Below, piece after piece: positions 8,077-15,968 of a stretch of DNA of 64,000 bases (positions are counted from its first letter, which is position 1; each line of letters opens with the position of its first letter). The DNA lies in the NCBI GenBank assembly GCA_963666475.2, contig CAXXJM010000001.1, forward strand, positions 434,001 through 498,000, in the 5' to 3' direction. A program made the position numbers and the translations under genes. The DNA is from JBFHIZ01 sp963666475. Its GTDB lineage: Bacteria > Bacillota > Clostridia > Lachnospirales > Lachnospiraceae. The notes under the pieces are model-generated. The model searched no databases and was not told where the DNA came from. It saw only the letters and a program-made list of their open reading frames with translations.

Positions 8077-8361
8077 ATGGAAAATAATAAGAAAATAAAA
8101 CAAGCCATTGCACTTGAATATAAAAGTGAAACAGACGCTCCAGTTGTGACGGCAAGTGGAAGAGGTCTATTGGCAGAGCGTATAATTGATAAAGCAAAAG
8201 AAGCAGGAGTTCCGGTGCACAAAGATACACCTTTGGCAGATACGCTTTCTAGACTTGAAATTGGCGATAGTATCCCTCCAGAATTGTATGAAGTGGTTGC
8301 GGAAGTCCTTGTGTTTGTAGATTCTGTTGATAAGATTAAGGCAAAAATGGGAGATTATTAG
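8077..8361 (+). CDS. FlhB C-terminal-domain homologue (YlqH/FlhX type)
   Basis: A 94-aa protein that corresponds to the cytoplasmic C-terminal domain of the flagellar and type III export gate protein FlhB, without the membrane part. The match runs through QAIALEYKSETDAPVV, SGRGLLAERIIDKAKEAGVPV, the short DTPLADTL segment and IPPELYEVVAEVLVFV. The self-cleaving NPTH loop of full FlhB is absent, so the protein resembles the fragment after cleavage. It lies directly after a FliK-like gene and just before yraN. The ATG at 8077 has GAGTGGAG upstream; the frame is open from a GTG at 8050. Its function outside flagella is not established. Confidence 0.88.
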   Translation: MENNKKIKQAIALEYKSETDAPVVTASGRGLLAERIIDKAKEAGVPVHKDTPLADTLSRLEIGDSIPPELYEVVAEVLVFVDSVDKIKAKMGDY

Positions 8362-8709
8362 TTGAATAAAAGAAAAATTGGGGAGCAGCAAGAAACAAAT
8401 GTATGTAAATATTTAGAATCTCAAGGAATGGTCGTTTTAGAAAGAAATTTTAGAAGTCGAATTGGAGAAATTGATATTATTGCAAAAGAACACGAGTATC
8501 TTGTGTTTATTGAAGTGAAATATCGTTCATCTTCAGCTTCGGGGTTCCCAGAAGAGGCAGTAGATTTTAAAAAGCAGAGTAAGATTATTCAAGTGGCTAA
8601 ATTCTATCTATATCGACACGGAATTTCAGAAGGGAAACCGATTCGATTTGACGTAGTAGCTATTATAGGAAATCAGATGAAATGGTATAAAAATGCATTT
8701 GGACAATAA
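8362..8709 (+). CDS. yraN: UPF0102 family protein YraN, nuclease-like fold
   Basis: A 115-aa protein of the YraN family, which has a restriction-endonuclease-like fold and no firmly known role. The core signature is visible: GEQQETNVCKYLESQGMVVLERNFR followed by GEIDIIAKEHEYLVFIEVKYR, where the Glu/Asp and the EVK triad sit in the positions of a PD-(D/E)XK active site. Translation starts at a TTG that directly follows the stop of the FlhB-like gene, with GGGAG in the end of that gene, suggesting coupling. It closes the operon; a two-way terminator follows. Confidence 0.9.
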   Translation: MNKRKIGEQQETNVCKYLESQGMVVLERNFRSRIGEIDIIAKEHEYLVFIEVKYRSSSASGFPEEAVDFKKQSKIIQVAKFYLYRHGISEGKPIRFDVVAIIGNQMKWYKNAFGQ

Positions 8710-8733
8710 AAAACACCACAAAAGTGGTGTTTT
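8710..8733. terminator. Bidirectional terminator between yraN and prs
   Basis: AACACCAC (8712-8719) and GTGGTGTT (8724-8731) pair around an AAAA loop, with an A-run to the left and T-rich sequence to the right, between two convergent genes. Confidence 0.85.
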
Positions 8734-8737
8734 CTAT

Positions 8738-9928
8738 TTATTGCTTGAATTTGTGAATGTTTTCATTGTTTAGCTTAATGAGTTCACGAATTTTTCCTTC
8801 TGGATCTTTGGCGTTATCTAAAGATAGGTCATGATTCATATAGTCAATAAGAGAAGCGAGATATTCACTATTGTCAGCGACCATGATATAGTCTTTTTCG
8901 TATACTTCTGGTAACAGGTAAGTTAGATTTGTAGTGATTACACGATCAAACACGCCATCCTCGTGAGCTTTGTCAAAATTTGCCAGTCCATCTGTAAAAA
9001 GGCCAAATGTAACACAGATAAACACACGGTTTGCCTTCATCATCTTGAGCTGTCTGGCGGTGTCTAACATGCTTTCCCCAGATGAAATCATATCATCAAC
9101 TATGATAACATCTTTTCCTTCAACAGAATCCCCAAGATATTCATGAGCAACGATTGGATTTTTTCCGTTTACAATGGTTGCATAATTTCTTCGCTTATAG
9201 AATAGACCTGTATCGATTCCCATAACGTTTGCAAAATATACAGCACGTTGTAGAGCACCTTCGTCGGGACTGATTACCACTAGATGGTCTTTATCAATGA
9301 TTAAATCACGTTCATTTCGGAGTAGTGTTTCAATGTATTGATTGAAAGGATTGAAATTATCAAAACCAGAAAGAGGAGTAGCGTTTAAAACTCGAGGGTC
9401 GTGTGCATCAAACGCAATGACGTTGGTAACACCCATTTCTTTTAATTCCAAAAGAGCATTTGCAGCATCGAGTGATTCTCTTCGGCTACGTTTATGTTGA
9501 CGGCCTTCATATAGAAAAGGCATGATTACAGTAATTCTCTTTGCGTGGCCACTTAAAGCAGCAATCACTCTTTTTAAATCTTGATAATGATCATCTGGAG
9601 ATTTGCAATTTGTGTATCCATGCATATTGTATGTTATGCTGTGATTACAGATATCAACCATGATATATACATCTTTTCCGCGTACTGAATCATTGAGCTT
9701 GCATTTTGCTTCGCCGCTCCCAAAACGAGGACAATCCGCGTCGAAAAGATATGAGGAAGCAACGTATCCTTCAAATGCAGGCCTTCCAACCAGTATGTTA
9801 TCAGTATTTTTTCTTTTTTCGACCAAATATTGATCGACTTTTGTTCCTAATTCTTCCGCGGACTCCAATGCGATTAAGCAGAGCGGAGCTACCGGAAAGG
9901 CTACATCTAATGAATTAAATTTTGGCAT
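8738..9928 (-). CDS. prs: Ribose-phosphate pyrophosphokinase, long clostridial form
   Basis: This enzyme makes phosphoribosyl pyrophosphate from ribose 5-phosphate and ATP for purine, pyrimidine, His and Trp synthesis. The PRPP-binding loop VIIVDDMISSGESM, the FDAHDPR segment and the RRESLDAANALL region identify it. At about 396 aa it is clearly longer than the usual form of about 310-320 aa, and several loops differ, as in a set of clostridial homologues. The start MPKFNSLD fits that group and has AGGAG upstream; an in-frame GTG at 9988 would add 20 residues without a ribosome-binding site. It is transcribed alone, divergently from the DUF512 gene. Confidence 0.85.
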   Translation of the reverse strand: MPKFNSLDVAFPVAPLCLIALESAEELGTKVDQYLVEKRKNTDNILVGRPAFEGYVASSYLFDADCPRFGSGEAKCKLNDSVRGKDVYIMVDICNHSITYNMHGYTNCKSPDDHYQDLKRVIAALSGHAKRITVIMPFLYEGRQHKRSRRESLDAANALLELKEMGVTNVIAFDAHDPRVLNATPLSGFDNFNPFNQYIETLLRNERDLIIDKDHLVVISPDEGALQRAVYFANVMGIDTGLFYKRRNYATIVNGKNPIVAHEYLGDSVEGKDVIIVDDMISSGESMLDTARQLKMMKANRVFICVTFGLFTDGLANFDKAHEDGVFDRVITTNLTYLLPEVYEKDYIMVADNSEYLASLIDYMNHDLSLDNAKDPEGKIRELIKLNNENIHKFKQ

Positions 9929-9965
9929 GTATCTGTTTTCTCCTATATCGATATTTACATCACTA

Positions 9966-9993
9966 TTTTTACATTCTTTTAGTGACACGTCAA
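9966..9993 (-). promoter_or_regulatory. Candidate promoter of prs
   Basis: On the - strand, TTGACG (9988-9993) precedes TAAAAA (9966-9971) with a 16-nt spacer. The -10 is weak. It overlaps the divergent promoter candidate of the DUF512 gene. Confidence 0.42.
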
Positions 9994-10010
9994 GTGATTT
10001 CTAGTATTAT
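9982..10010 (+). promoter_or_regulatory. Candidate promoter of the DUF512 operon
   Basis: -35 GTGACA (9982-9987), 17-nt spacer, -10 TATTAT (10005-10010). It would give a leader of about 165 nt containing two strong hairpins. Confidence 0.55.
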
Positions 10011-10103
10011 TATAGATAGAAACCATATAGAAAGAATTATATTTTGCTTATCGATCTCCAATAATCAAGGGGTGGATAAAGTAAGTACAATAAAGAGAGT
10101 ATA

Positions 10104-10155
10104 GTGTGAAAGCTAAATCTTTCACACGGCAATTTGTGCCTCGCACAAACTTGCC
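10104..10155 (+). promoter_or_regulatory. Structured 5' leader of the DUF512 gene: two tandem hairpins
   Basis: Hairpin 1 is a perfect 9-bp stem GTGTGAAAG (10104-10112) / CTTTCACAC (10119-10127) with a 6-nt loop. Hairpin 2 begins at the next base: GGCAA and TTTGTGC (10128-10139) pair with GCACAAA and TTGCC (10143-10155) around a CTC loop with one bulged C. Neither is followed by a T-run, so they are not ordinary terminators. CTTTC in the right arm of hairpin 1 is complementary to GAAAG in the Shine-Dalgarno at 10165-10170, allowing an alternative pairing that hides the ribosome-binding site. Confidence 0.6.
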
Positions 10156-10183
10156 AGACTTTGAGAAAGGCATGCTTATTAAT

Positions 10184-11515
10184 ATGAAAAAGAAAGAACA
10201 TATAATAGACCGTGTTGAAGCAGGTAGTATTGCAGAAGAACTAGGTGTAGAAAAAAATGATGTTTTACTGGAAATAAACGGAAATACAATACAAGATGTA
10301 TTTGATTATCAATTTTTAACGGTTGATGAAGAATTGGAAGTGCTGATTCGTAAACCGGATGGAGAAGAATGGTTGTTGGATATTGAAAAAGAATATGGAG
10401 AAGACCTTGGCTTAATTTTCGAAAACGGTCTAATGGATGATTACAAAACCTGTAGAAATAATTGTGTGTTTTGCTTTATCGACCAAATGCCAAAAGGAAT
10501 GCGGGATACGCTTTATTTTAAAGATGATGATTATCGCTTGTCTTTTCTTCAAGGGAATTTCATTACTCTTACCAATGTATCCGACGAAGACGTGGAGCGA
10601 ATCATTCGATATCATTTAGAGCCTGTAAATATTTCTTTTCAAACGACAAATCCTGTTCTTCGGTGTAAAATGCTAAATAATCGGTTTGCAGGTGATGCAC
10701 TTAAAATTGTAGATCGACTATTTGAAGGCAACATAGAAATGAATGGGCAGATCGTTCTTTGTAAAGGTTTAAATGATGGAGAAGAGCTTGAACGGTCGAT
10801 TACAGATCTTCTTAAGTATGCGCCACTTCTACAAAGTGTATCGGTAGTTCCTGTTGGGTTATCAAAACATCGTGAGGGCCTGTCGGAACTAAAACCATTT
10901 GAAAAAGAAGATGCAAAGCAAGTCATCGAATTAATTCATAAGTGGCAAATGATAGCGAACGAGAAGTTTGGATACCATTTTATTCATGCTTCTGATGAGT
11001 GGTATTATTTAGCTGGAGAACCATTTCCGGACGCTGTCACATATGATGGTTATCTTCAAATGGGAAATGGTGTTGGGATGGTCAGAACTTTTATAGAAGA
11101 AGCGAAAGATGAAGTCGCAAAACTTTTAAAGCTTGGACACCAATACTCTTTTCATAAAAAAATAACATTTGTAACTGGTGAATTTATGAAAGATACAATT
11201 CAAGAGTTACTAGACTATATTTCTACATATTATAAGATTGAAGGATATGAAGTAAGAGCAGTTAAGAACGATTACTTTGGACATGAGATTACCGTCGCAG
11301 GTCTATTAACGGGTACGGATATTGTAAATCAATTAAATAGTTCGGTAAATGGAGATATAATTTATTTGCCAGACTCCCTGCTTCGGAATGGAGAAAGTAT
11401 TCTACTTGATAATATGACACTGGATGAAATGCAAAAAGCTTTACAAGTTCCGATAGATATTGTAAAATCAAGCGGATGCGATTTTGTCGATATTCTGCTT
11501 GGATATCGTAGTTAG
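10184..11515 (+). CDS. DUF512 family protein with PDZ-like start and radical-SAM-type Cys motif
   Basis: A 443-aa protein of the DUF512 family. It begins with a PDZ-like domain (about 1-65: VEAGSIAEELGVEKNDVLLEINGN), then a CRNNCVFCF motif (CX3CX2C) of the type that binds a 4Fe-4S cluster in radical-SAM enzymes, then the family-specific C-terminal domain (GYLQMGNGVGMVRTF onward). No substrate is known to me. It precedes der, plsY and gpsA in the same direction. The frame is open from a GTG at 10106, but that region forms two hairpins; I prefer the ATG at 10184, 13 bases after GAAAGG, with another ATG at 10172. The start is the least certain part. Confidence 0.85.
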   Translation: MKKKEHIIDRVEAGSIAEELGVEKNDVLLEINGNTIQDVFDYQFLTVDEELEVLIRKPDGEEWLLDIEKEYGEDLGLIFENGLMDDYKTCRNNCVFCFIDQMPKGMRDTLYFKDDDYRLSFLQGNFITLTNVSDEDVERIIRYHLEPVNISFQTTNPVLRCKMLNNRFAGDALKIVDRLFEGNIEMNGQIVLCKGLNDGEELERSITDLLKYAPLLQSVSVVPVGLSKHREGLSELKPFEKEDAKQVIELIHKWQMIANEKFGYHFIHASDEWYYLAGEPFPDAVTYDGYLQMGNGVGMVRTFIEEAKDEVAKLLKLGHQYSFHKKITFVTGEFMKDTIQELLDYISTYYKIEGYEVRAVKNDYFGHEITVAGLLTGTDIVNQLNSSVNGDIIYLPDSLLRNGESILLDNMTLDEMQKALQVPIDIVKSSGCDFVDILLGYRS

Positions 11516-11544
11516 TGACAAATTCGAATGGATTGGAGAAAAAA

Positions 11545-12882
11545 ATGGGAACAAAACAAAAAAAACCAATCGTAGCAGTTGTTGGCAGACCAAATGTTGG
11601 AAAATCTACATTATTTAATGTGCTGGCAGGTGAAACGATTTCAATTGTAAAAGATACACCTGGTATTACAAGGGATCGTATTTATGTAGATGCTTCTTGG
11701 TTGAATTGGGATTTTACATTGATAGACACAGGAGGAATTGAACCGGATAGTGGAGATGTTATCTTGTCTCAAATGAGAGAGCAGGCGGAAATCGCAATTC
11801 ACACGGCAGATGTAATTATCTTTATGGTGGATGTCAGACAGGGGTTAGTAGACTCGGACTCAAAAGTTGCTGACATTCTTAGAAAATCACATAAACCGGT
11901 TATTTTAGCCGTAAATAAAGTGGATAGTTTTGAAAAGTTCATGTCTGATGTATATGAGTTTTATAATCTTGGAATTGGAGAACCGTTTCCGATTTCATCA
12001 GTAAACCGTTTGGGATTAGGTGAATTATTGGATGAAGTGGTTTCACACTTTGAATCTCCAGATGCTTATGAAGAAGATGATGATCGTGTAAAAGTTGCAA
12101 TTGTAGGAAAACCAAATGTAGGAAAATCATCGATTATTAACCGATTGATTGGTGAAAATCGTGTGATTGTTTCTGACATAGCAGGTACTACGAGAGATGC
12201 AATCGATACAGAGGTCGTACACAATGGAAACGAATATGTATTCATAGACACTGCTGGAATGCGTAGAAAGAAAAAAATCAAAGAAGAACTCGAAAAATTT
12301 ATGATTATTCGTACCGTTGCTGCCGTAGAACGTGCCGATGTAGTTGTTCTTGTAATTGACGCAGTAGAAGGGATTACTGAGCAGGATGCAAAAATCGCCG
12401 GAATTGCACATGAGCGTGGAAAAGGAATGATCATTGCGGTGAATAAGTGGGATGCGATAGAAAAGAATGATAAAACAATCTATCGCTATTCTGAGCAAAT
12501 ACGTGATACTCTTGCATATATGCCTTATGCGGAATTAATTTTTATTTCAGCAAAGACTGGACAACGTTTAGAGCAATTGTTTGAAAAAATTGACATGGTT
12601 ATAGATAATCATACCCTTCGTGTGCAGACCGGTGTATTAAATGAAATTATGACAGAAGCAGTTGCGATGCAACAACCTCCTACAGATAAAGGAAAGAGAC
12701 TGCGTTTGTATTACATTACGCAGGTATCTGTTAAACCACCAACTTTTGTCATTTTTGTTAATGACAAAGAATTAATGCATTTTTCTTATACTAGATACAT
12801 TGAGAACCGGATTCGTGAAGCATTTGGATTCAGAGGAACACCACTACGGTTTATTATCAGAGAACGTAAAGGAGAAGAGTAA
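11545..12882 (+). CDS. der: Ribosome-associated GTPase Der (EngA)
   Basis: This essential GTPase (445 aa) acts in 50S ribosome assembly. Two tandem G domains are visible: VVGRPNVGKST (residues 13-22) with DTPG and NKVD, and GKPNVGKSS (from about 188) with DTAG and NKWD. A KH-like C-terminal domain ends in FRGTPLRFIIRERK, the family ending. The ATG at 11545 follows GGAG; the open frame continues upstream to a GTG overlapping the previous stop. It is one base from plsY and likely translated in concert with it. Confidence 0.97.
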   Translation: MGTKQKKPIVAVVGRPNVGKSTLFNVLAGETISIVKDTPGITRDRIYVDASWLNWDFTLIDTGGIEPDSGDVILSQMREQAEIAIHTADVIIFMVDVRQGLVDSDSKVADILRKSHKPVILAVNKVDSFEKFMSDVYEFYNLGIGEPFPISSVNRLGLGELLDEVVSHFESPDAYEEDDDRVKVAIVGKPNVGKSSIINRLIGENRVIVSDIAGTTRDAIDTEVVHNGNEYVFIDTAGMRRKKKIKEELEKFMIIRTVAAVERADVVVLVIDAVEGITEQDAKIAGIAHERGKGMIIAVNKWDAIEKNDKTIYRYSEQIRDTLAYMPYAELIFISAKTGQRLEQLFEKIDMVIDNHTLRVQTGVLNEIMTEAVAMQQPPTDKGKRLRLYYITQVSVKPPTFVIFVNDKELMHFSYTRYIENRIREAFGFRGTPLRFIIRERKGEE

Positions 12883-12883
12883 A

Positions 12884-13570
12884 ATGGGCATTGTGTTTCG
12901 CTTGCTTTGTATTGCAATCGGATATGTATTTGGAATCTTTCAAACAGCATATTTTTATGGAAAACTAAAAGGTGTAGACATTCGAAAACATGGGAGTGGA
13001 AATGCGGGGACGACAAATACGTTAAGAGTATTGGGGACCAAAGCAGGGCTGATTGTTTTTGCAGGAGATGTGTTGAAATGTATTTTAGCAGTACTAGTTA
13101 CCGTATTACTAATCAAGCACACTTCATTTGGTTCAGGTTATTTAGATGATTTATATTTATTTAAAATGTATACAGCTGCAGGAGTTATCTTAGGACACAA
13201 CTTTCCTTTTTATATGAATTTCAAAGGGGGAAAAGGAATCGCAGCAACCGCTGGATTTGTATTGTCTTTTCAGTGGACATTCATTGTAACTGGTGTGGTT
13301 GCTTTTTTTGCTCCACTCGCAATTACTCATTTTGTATCACTTGGTTCTTTATTAATTTATACGGTACATATGATTCAACTCATTATTATGGGTCAGACTG
13401 GCTTTTTTGGAGCAATGTCACAAGCGGCTTTAATTGAAATGTATATTTTATATCTACTGTTACTTGCGATGGCTTTTTGGAAACACAAGGAGAACATTAA
13501 GCGGTTGGCACATGGGGAAGAACGAAAGACATATTTGTTCAAAAAGGAGAAAAAAACGGAGGTATCGTAA
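12884..13570 (+). CDS. plsY: Acyl-phosphate:glycerol-3-phosphate acyltransferase
   Basis: PlsY (228 aa) is the membrane enzyme that adds the first acyl chain to glycerol 3-phosphate in phospholipid synthesis, using acyl phosphate made by PlsX. It has several membrane helices and the motifs GSGNAGTTNTLR and GHNFPFYMNFKGGKG that bind glycerol 3-phosphate and acyl phosphate. It is somewhat longer than many homologues because of a charged C-terminal tail. AAAGGAGAAG inside the end of der serves as ribosome-binding site. The next gene, gpsA, makes its substrate and overlaps it by one base. Confidence 0.95.
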   Translation: MGIVFRLLCIAIGYVFGIFQTAYFYGKLKGVDIRKHGSGNAGTTNTLRVLGTKAGLIVFAGDVLKCILAVLVTVLLIKHTSFGSGYLDDLYLFKMYTAAGVILGHNFPFYMNFKGGKGIAATAGFVLSFQWTFIVTGVVAFFAPLAITHFVSLGSLLIYTVHMIQLIIMGQTGFFGAMSQAALIEMYILYLLLLAMAFWKHKENIKRLAHGEERKTYLFKKEKKTEVS

Positions 13571-14577
13571 TGGCAGAAATTGGGATTATTGGAGCTGGAA
13601 GTTGGGGGATTGCTCTCGCAGTTCTTCTACATGCAAATGGACATCACGTGACAATCTGGTCCATACTTCAAGAAGAAATAGAGATGCTCAAGAACGAGCA
13701 TGAACATAAAGAAAAATTACCAGGGGTAGTACTTCCGGAGGATATGGTTTTTACATCGGATTTGAAAACAGCAGTTCAAGGGAAAAACATTCTGATTTTA
13801 GCAGTTCCTTCCCCTTATATTAGAAGCACATCCAAGATGATGGCAGAGATAGTAGAAGAGAATCAGATCATTGTTAATGTAGCAAAAGGAATTGAAGAGA
13901 CTTCTCTTAGTACGATGTCAGAAATTATTTCAGAAGAGATTCCTAAGGCAAAAGTTACGGTGTTGTCTGGGCCGTCCCATGCAGAAGAAGTGGGGAGAGG
14001 AATTCCAACAACCATTGTCGTTGGAGCAAAAGATAAGACTACAGCGCAATATGTTCAATCCGTATTTATGAATGAGCGTTTTCGTGTGTATACAAGTCCT
14101 GATGTATGTGGAATCGAATTGGGAGCAGCATTAAAAAATGTGGTTGCACTTGCAGCTGGAATCGCAGATGGATTAGGGTATGGTGATAATACAAAAGCCG
14201 CCTTAATTACTAGGGGAATTGCTGAAATCTCAAGGCTTGGAATTGCGATGGGCGGAAAACAAGAAACCTTTAGCGGATTATCAGGTATGGGAGATTTGAT
14301 TGTTACTTGTGCAAGTATGCATTCAAGAAATCGAAGAGCCGGAATTTTAATTGGAAAAGGTTATACGATGGATGAAGCAATGAAAGAAGTAAAAATGGTT
14401 GTAGAAGGTGTTTATTCTGCAAAAGCTGGAAAGAAACTTGCAGATAAATATGGTATTGATCTTCCAATTATTGAACAGGTAAATTTGGTTCTGTTCGAAG
14501 GAAAAGACCCCGCAGATGCTGTAAAAGAGCTGATGTTACGTGATAAAAAGATCGAAAATGACCTAATGCAATGGTAA
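13570..14577 (+). CDS. gpsA: Glycerol-3-phosphate dehydrogenase [NAD(P)+]
   Basis: GpsA (335 aa) reduces dihydroxyacetone phosphate to sn-glycerol 3-phosphate, the backbone for phospholipids and the PlsY substrate. The N-terminal nucleotide-binding motif is GAGSWGIALA (residues 7-16), VAKGIEE carries the conserved Lys, and GAALKNVVALAAGIADGLGYGDNTKAAL is the substrate-domain signature. Its ATG shares a base with the plsY stop, and GGAGGT precedes it. The der-plsY-gpsA order is common in Firmicutes. A strong terminator ends the operon. Confidence 0.97.
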   Translation: MAEIGIIGAGSWGIALAVLLHANGHHVTIWSILQEEIEMLKNEHEHKEKLPGVVLPEDMVFTSDLKTAVQGKNILILAVPSPYIRSTSKMMAEIVEENQIIVNVAKGIEETSLSTMSEIISEEIPKAKVTVLSGPSHAEEVGRGIPTTIVVGAKDKTTAQYVQSVFMNERFRVYTSPDVCGIELGAALKNVVALAAGIADGLGYGDNTKAALITRGIAEISRLGIAMGGKQETFSGLSGMGDLIVTCASMHSRNRRAGILIGKGYTMDEAMKEVKMVVEGVYSAKAGKKLADKYGIDLPIIEQVNLVLFEGKDPADAVKELMLRDKKIENDLMQW

Positions 14578-14607
14578 ATAATTGAATAATACAAATTTTT
14601 GTTTTTT

Positions 14608-14632
14608 AAAGAGGCTAAATTTAGCCTCTTTT
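14608..14632 (+). terminator. Terminator of the der-plsY-gpsA operon
   Basis: A perfect palindrome AAAGAGGCTAAA / TTTAGCCTCTTTT, 30 bases after the gpsA stop. Confidence 0.9.
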
Positions 14633-14664
14633 GTATTGTAAAACAAATTCGAATATGTTAAAAT

Positions 14665-14693
14665 TTTCTTTGTAATTGTAGAGGTCATACAAT
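14665..14693 (+). promoter_or_regulatory. Candidate promoter of the nucleoside-binding lipoprotein gene
   Basis: A weak -35 TTTCTT (14665-14670), 17-nt spacer, -10 TACAAT (14688-14693). The following inverted repeat overlaps the -10. Confidence 0.5.
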
Positions 14694-14705
14694 AAAGTAG
14701 ACCTC
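14681..14705 (+). promoter_or_regulatory. Operator-like inverted repeat over the -10 region
   Basis: GAGGTC (14681-14686) and GACCTC (14700-14705) form an inverted repeat with 13 bases between the arms. It spans the -10 and the expected start point, where a repressor would block the polymerase. The regulator is unknown. Confidence 0.45.
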
Positions 14706-14724
14706 AAAATAAGGAGGATATGAT

Positions 14725-15891
14725 ATGAAAAAAATTATGAGTTTGCTCTTAGTTGCTACTATGGCAGCTTCGTTACTCGTAGGATGTGGAAACAATACTG
14801 CATCTGAAGAAGTAGCAACAAACAACGCAGCAAATGAAACAGAAGTGTCAGCAAATGACACAGCTACTACAGAAGAAGTAGTAACAGAAGAACCAGCAGT
14901 AGAAGGATATGAATTAGCCCTAGTAACTGACTTAGGAACAATTGATGACAAATCATTTAACCAAGGTGCTTGGGAAGGATTAGTTCAGTACGCTGAAGAG
15001 AATGGTATTTCTTACAAATACTATCAACCACAAGAAGGTACTGATGCTGCATACATCGATACAATCGGTCTTGCAATTGAAGGTGGAGCAAAATTAGTAG
15101 TTTGTCCAGGATTCTTATTTGAAGTTCCTGTATACACTGTTCAGTCTATGTATCCAGATGTTACTTTCATCTTGTTAGATGGAACACCACATACAAGTGA
15201 CTATGCTACCTATGAAACAGCTTCAAACGTAATGGCTATTTTATTTAAAGAAGATCAACCAGGATACCTTGCTGGATATGCTGCAGTTAAAGATGGCATG
15301 ACAAAACTTGGATTCATGGGTGGTATGGCAGTTCCAGCTGTAGTACGTTACGGATACGGATTTGTTCAAGGTGCAAACGATGCTGCTGCTGAATTAGATG
15401 TAAATGTTGATATCATGTACTACTATACAGGAGCATTTGCAGCAACTCCAGAAGCACAGGCAATGGCTGCTTCTTGGTATGAAAACGGAACAGAAGTTAT
15501 TTTTGGTTGTGGTGGAGCAGTAGGAAACTCAGTTATGGCTGCTGCAGAAGCTAATGGAACAAAAGTAATTGGTGTTGACGTTGACCAGAGTGGAGAATCA
15601 GATACAGTTATCACTTCTGCAATGAAATTCTTATCAGTTTCTGTTTATGACGGAATCACAGCTTTCTACAATGGAACATTCCCAGGTGGAGAGTCTACTA
15701 TATTTGCAGCAGATACAAATGGAGTTGGACTTCCAATGGAAACATCTAAATTTGATACTTTCACACAAGCAGATTATGATGCAATCTATGCTAAATTAGT
15801 TGCTGGTGAAGTGACAATCGTTGATAGTGTTGATGATACAACAACAGCTGACTTAACACTTACAAATGCTACAGTAACATACGTAGAATAA
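14725..15891 (+). CDS. BMP-family (Med/PnrA-like) nucleoside-binding lipoprotein
   Basis: The substrate-binding lipoprotein (388 aa) of an ABC importer. It has a lipoprotein signal peptide with lipobox LVGC (Cys21), an acidic Thr/Asn/Glu-rich tether (about 22-65), and a BMP domain starting at ALVTDLGTIDDKSFNQGAWEGL, where the DDKSFNQ motif is typical. Related proteins (PnrA, BmpD) bind purine or pyrimidine nucleosides, and the linked cytidine deaminase supports that here. AAGGAGG lies at ideal distance from the ATG. A hairpin between this gene and the ATPase gene would let it be made in excess over the transporter. Confidence 0.92.
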   Translation: MKKIMSLLLVATMAASLLVGCGNNTASEEVATNNAANETEVSANDTATTEEVVTEEPAVEGYELALVTDLGTIDDKSFNQGAWEGLVQYAEENGISYKYYQPQEGTDAAYIDTIGLAIEGGAKLVVCPGFLFEVPVYTVQSMYPDVTFILLDGTPHTSDYATYETASNVMAILFKEDQPGYLAGYAAVKDGMTKLGFMGGMAVPAVVRYGYGFVQGANDAAAELDVNVDIMYYYTGAFAATPEAQAMAASWYENGTEVIFGCGGAVGNSVMAAAEANGTKVIGVDVDQSGESDTVITSAMKFLSVSVYDGITAFYNGTFPGGESTIFAADTNGVGLPMETSKFDTFTQADYDAIYAKLVAGEVTIVDSVDDTTTADLTLTNATVTYVE

Positions 15892-15920
15892 GTTTAATAA
15901 AAAATATTTCAGAAAAAGAA

Positions 15921-15947
15921 GGGATACCCTGCGGTATCCCTTTATTT
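15921..15947 (+). terminator. Intra-operon terminator or attenuating hairpin
   Basis: GGGATACC (15921-15928) and GGTATCCC (15933-15940) pair around a CTGC loop followed by TTTATTT. As it is the only break before the ATPase gene, partial read-through is likely. Confidence 0.82.
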
Positions 15948-15968
15948 CTATAAGACGTGGAGGCATTT

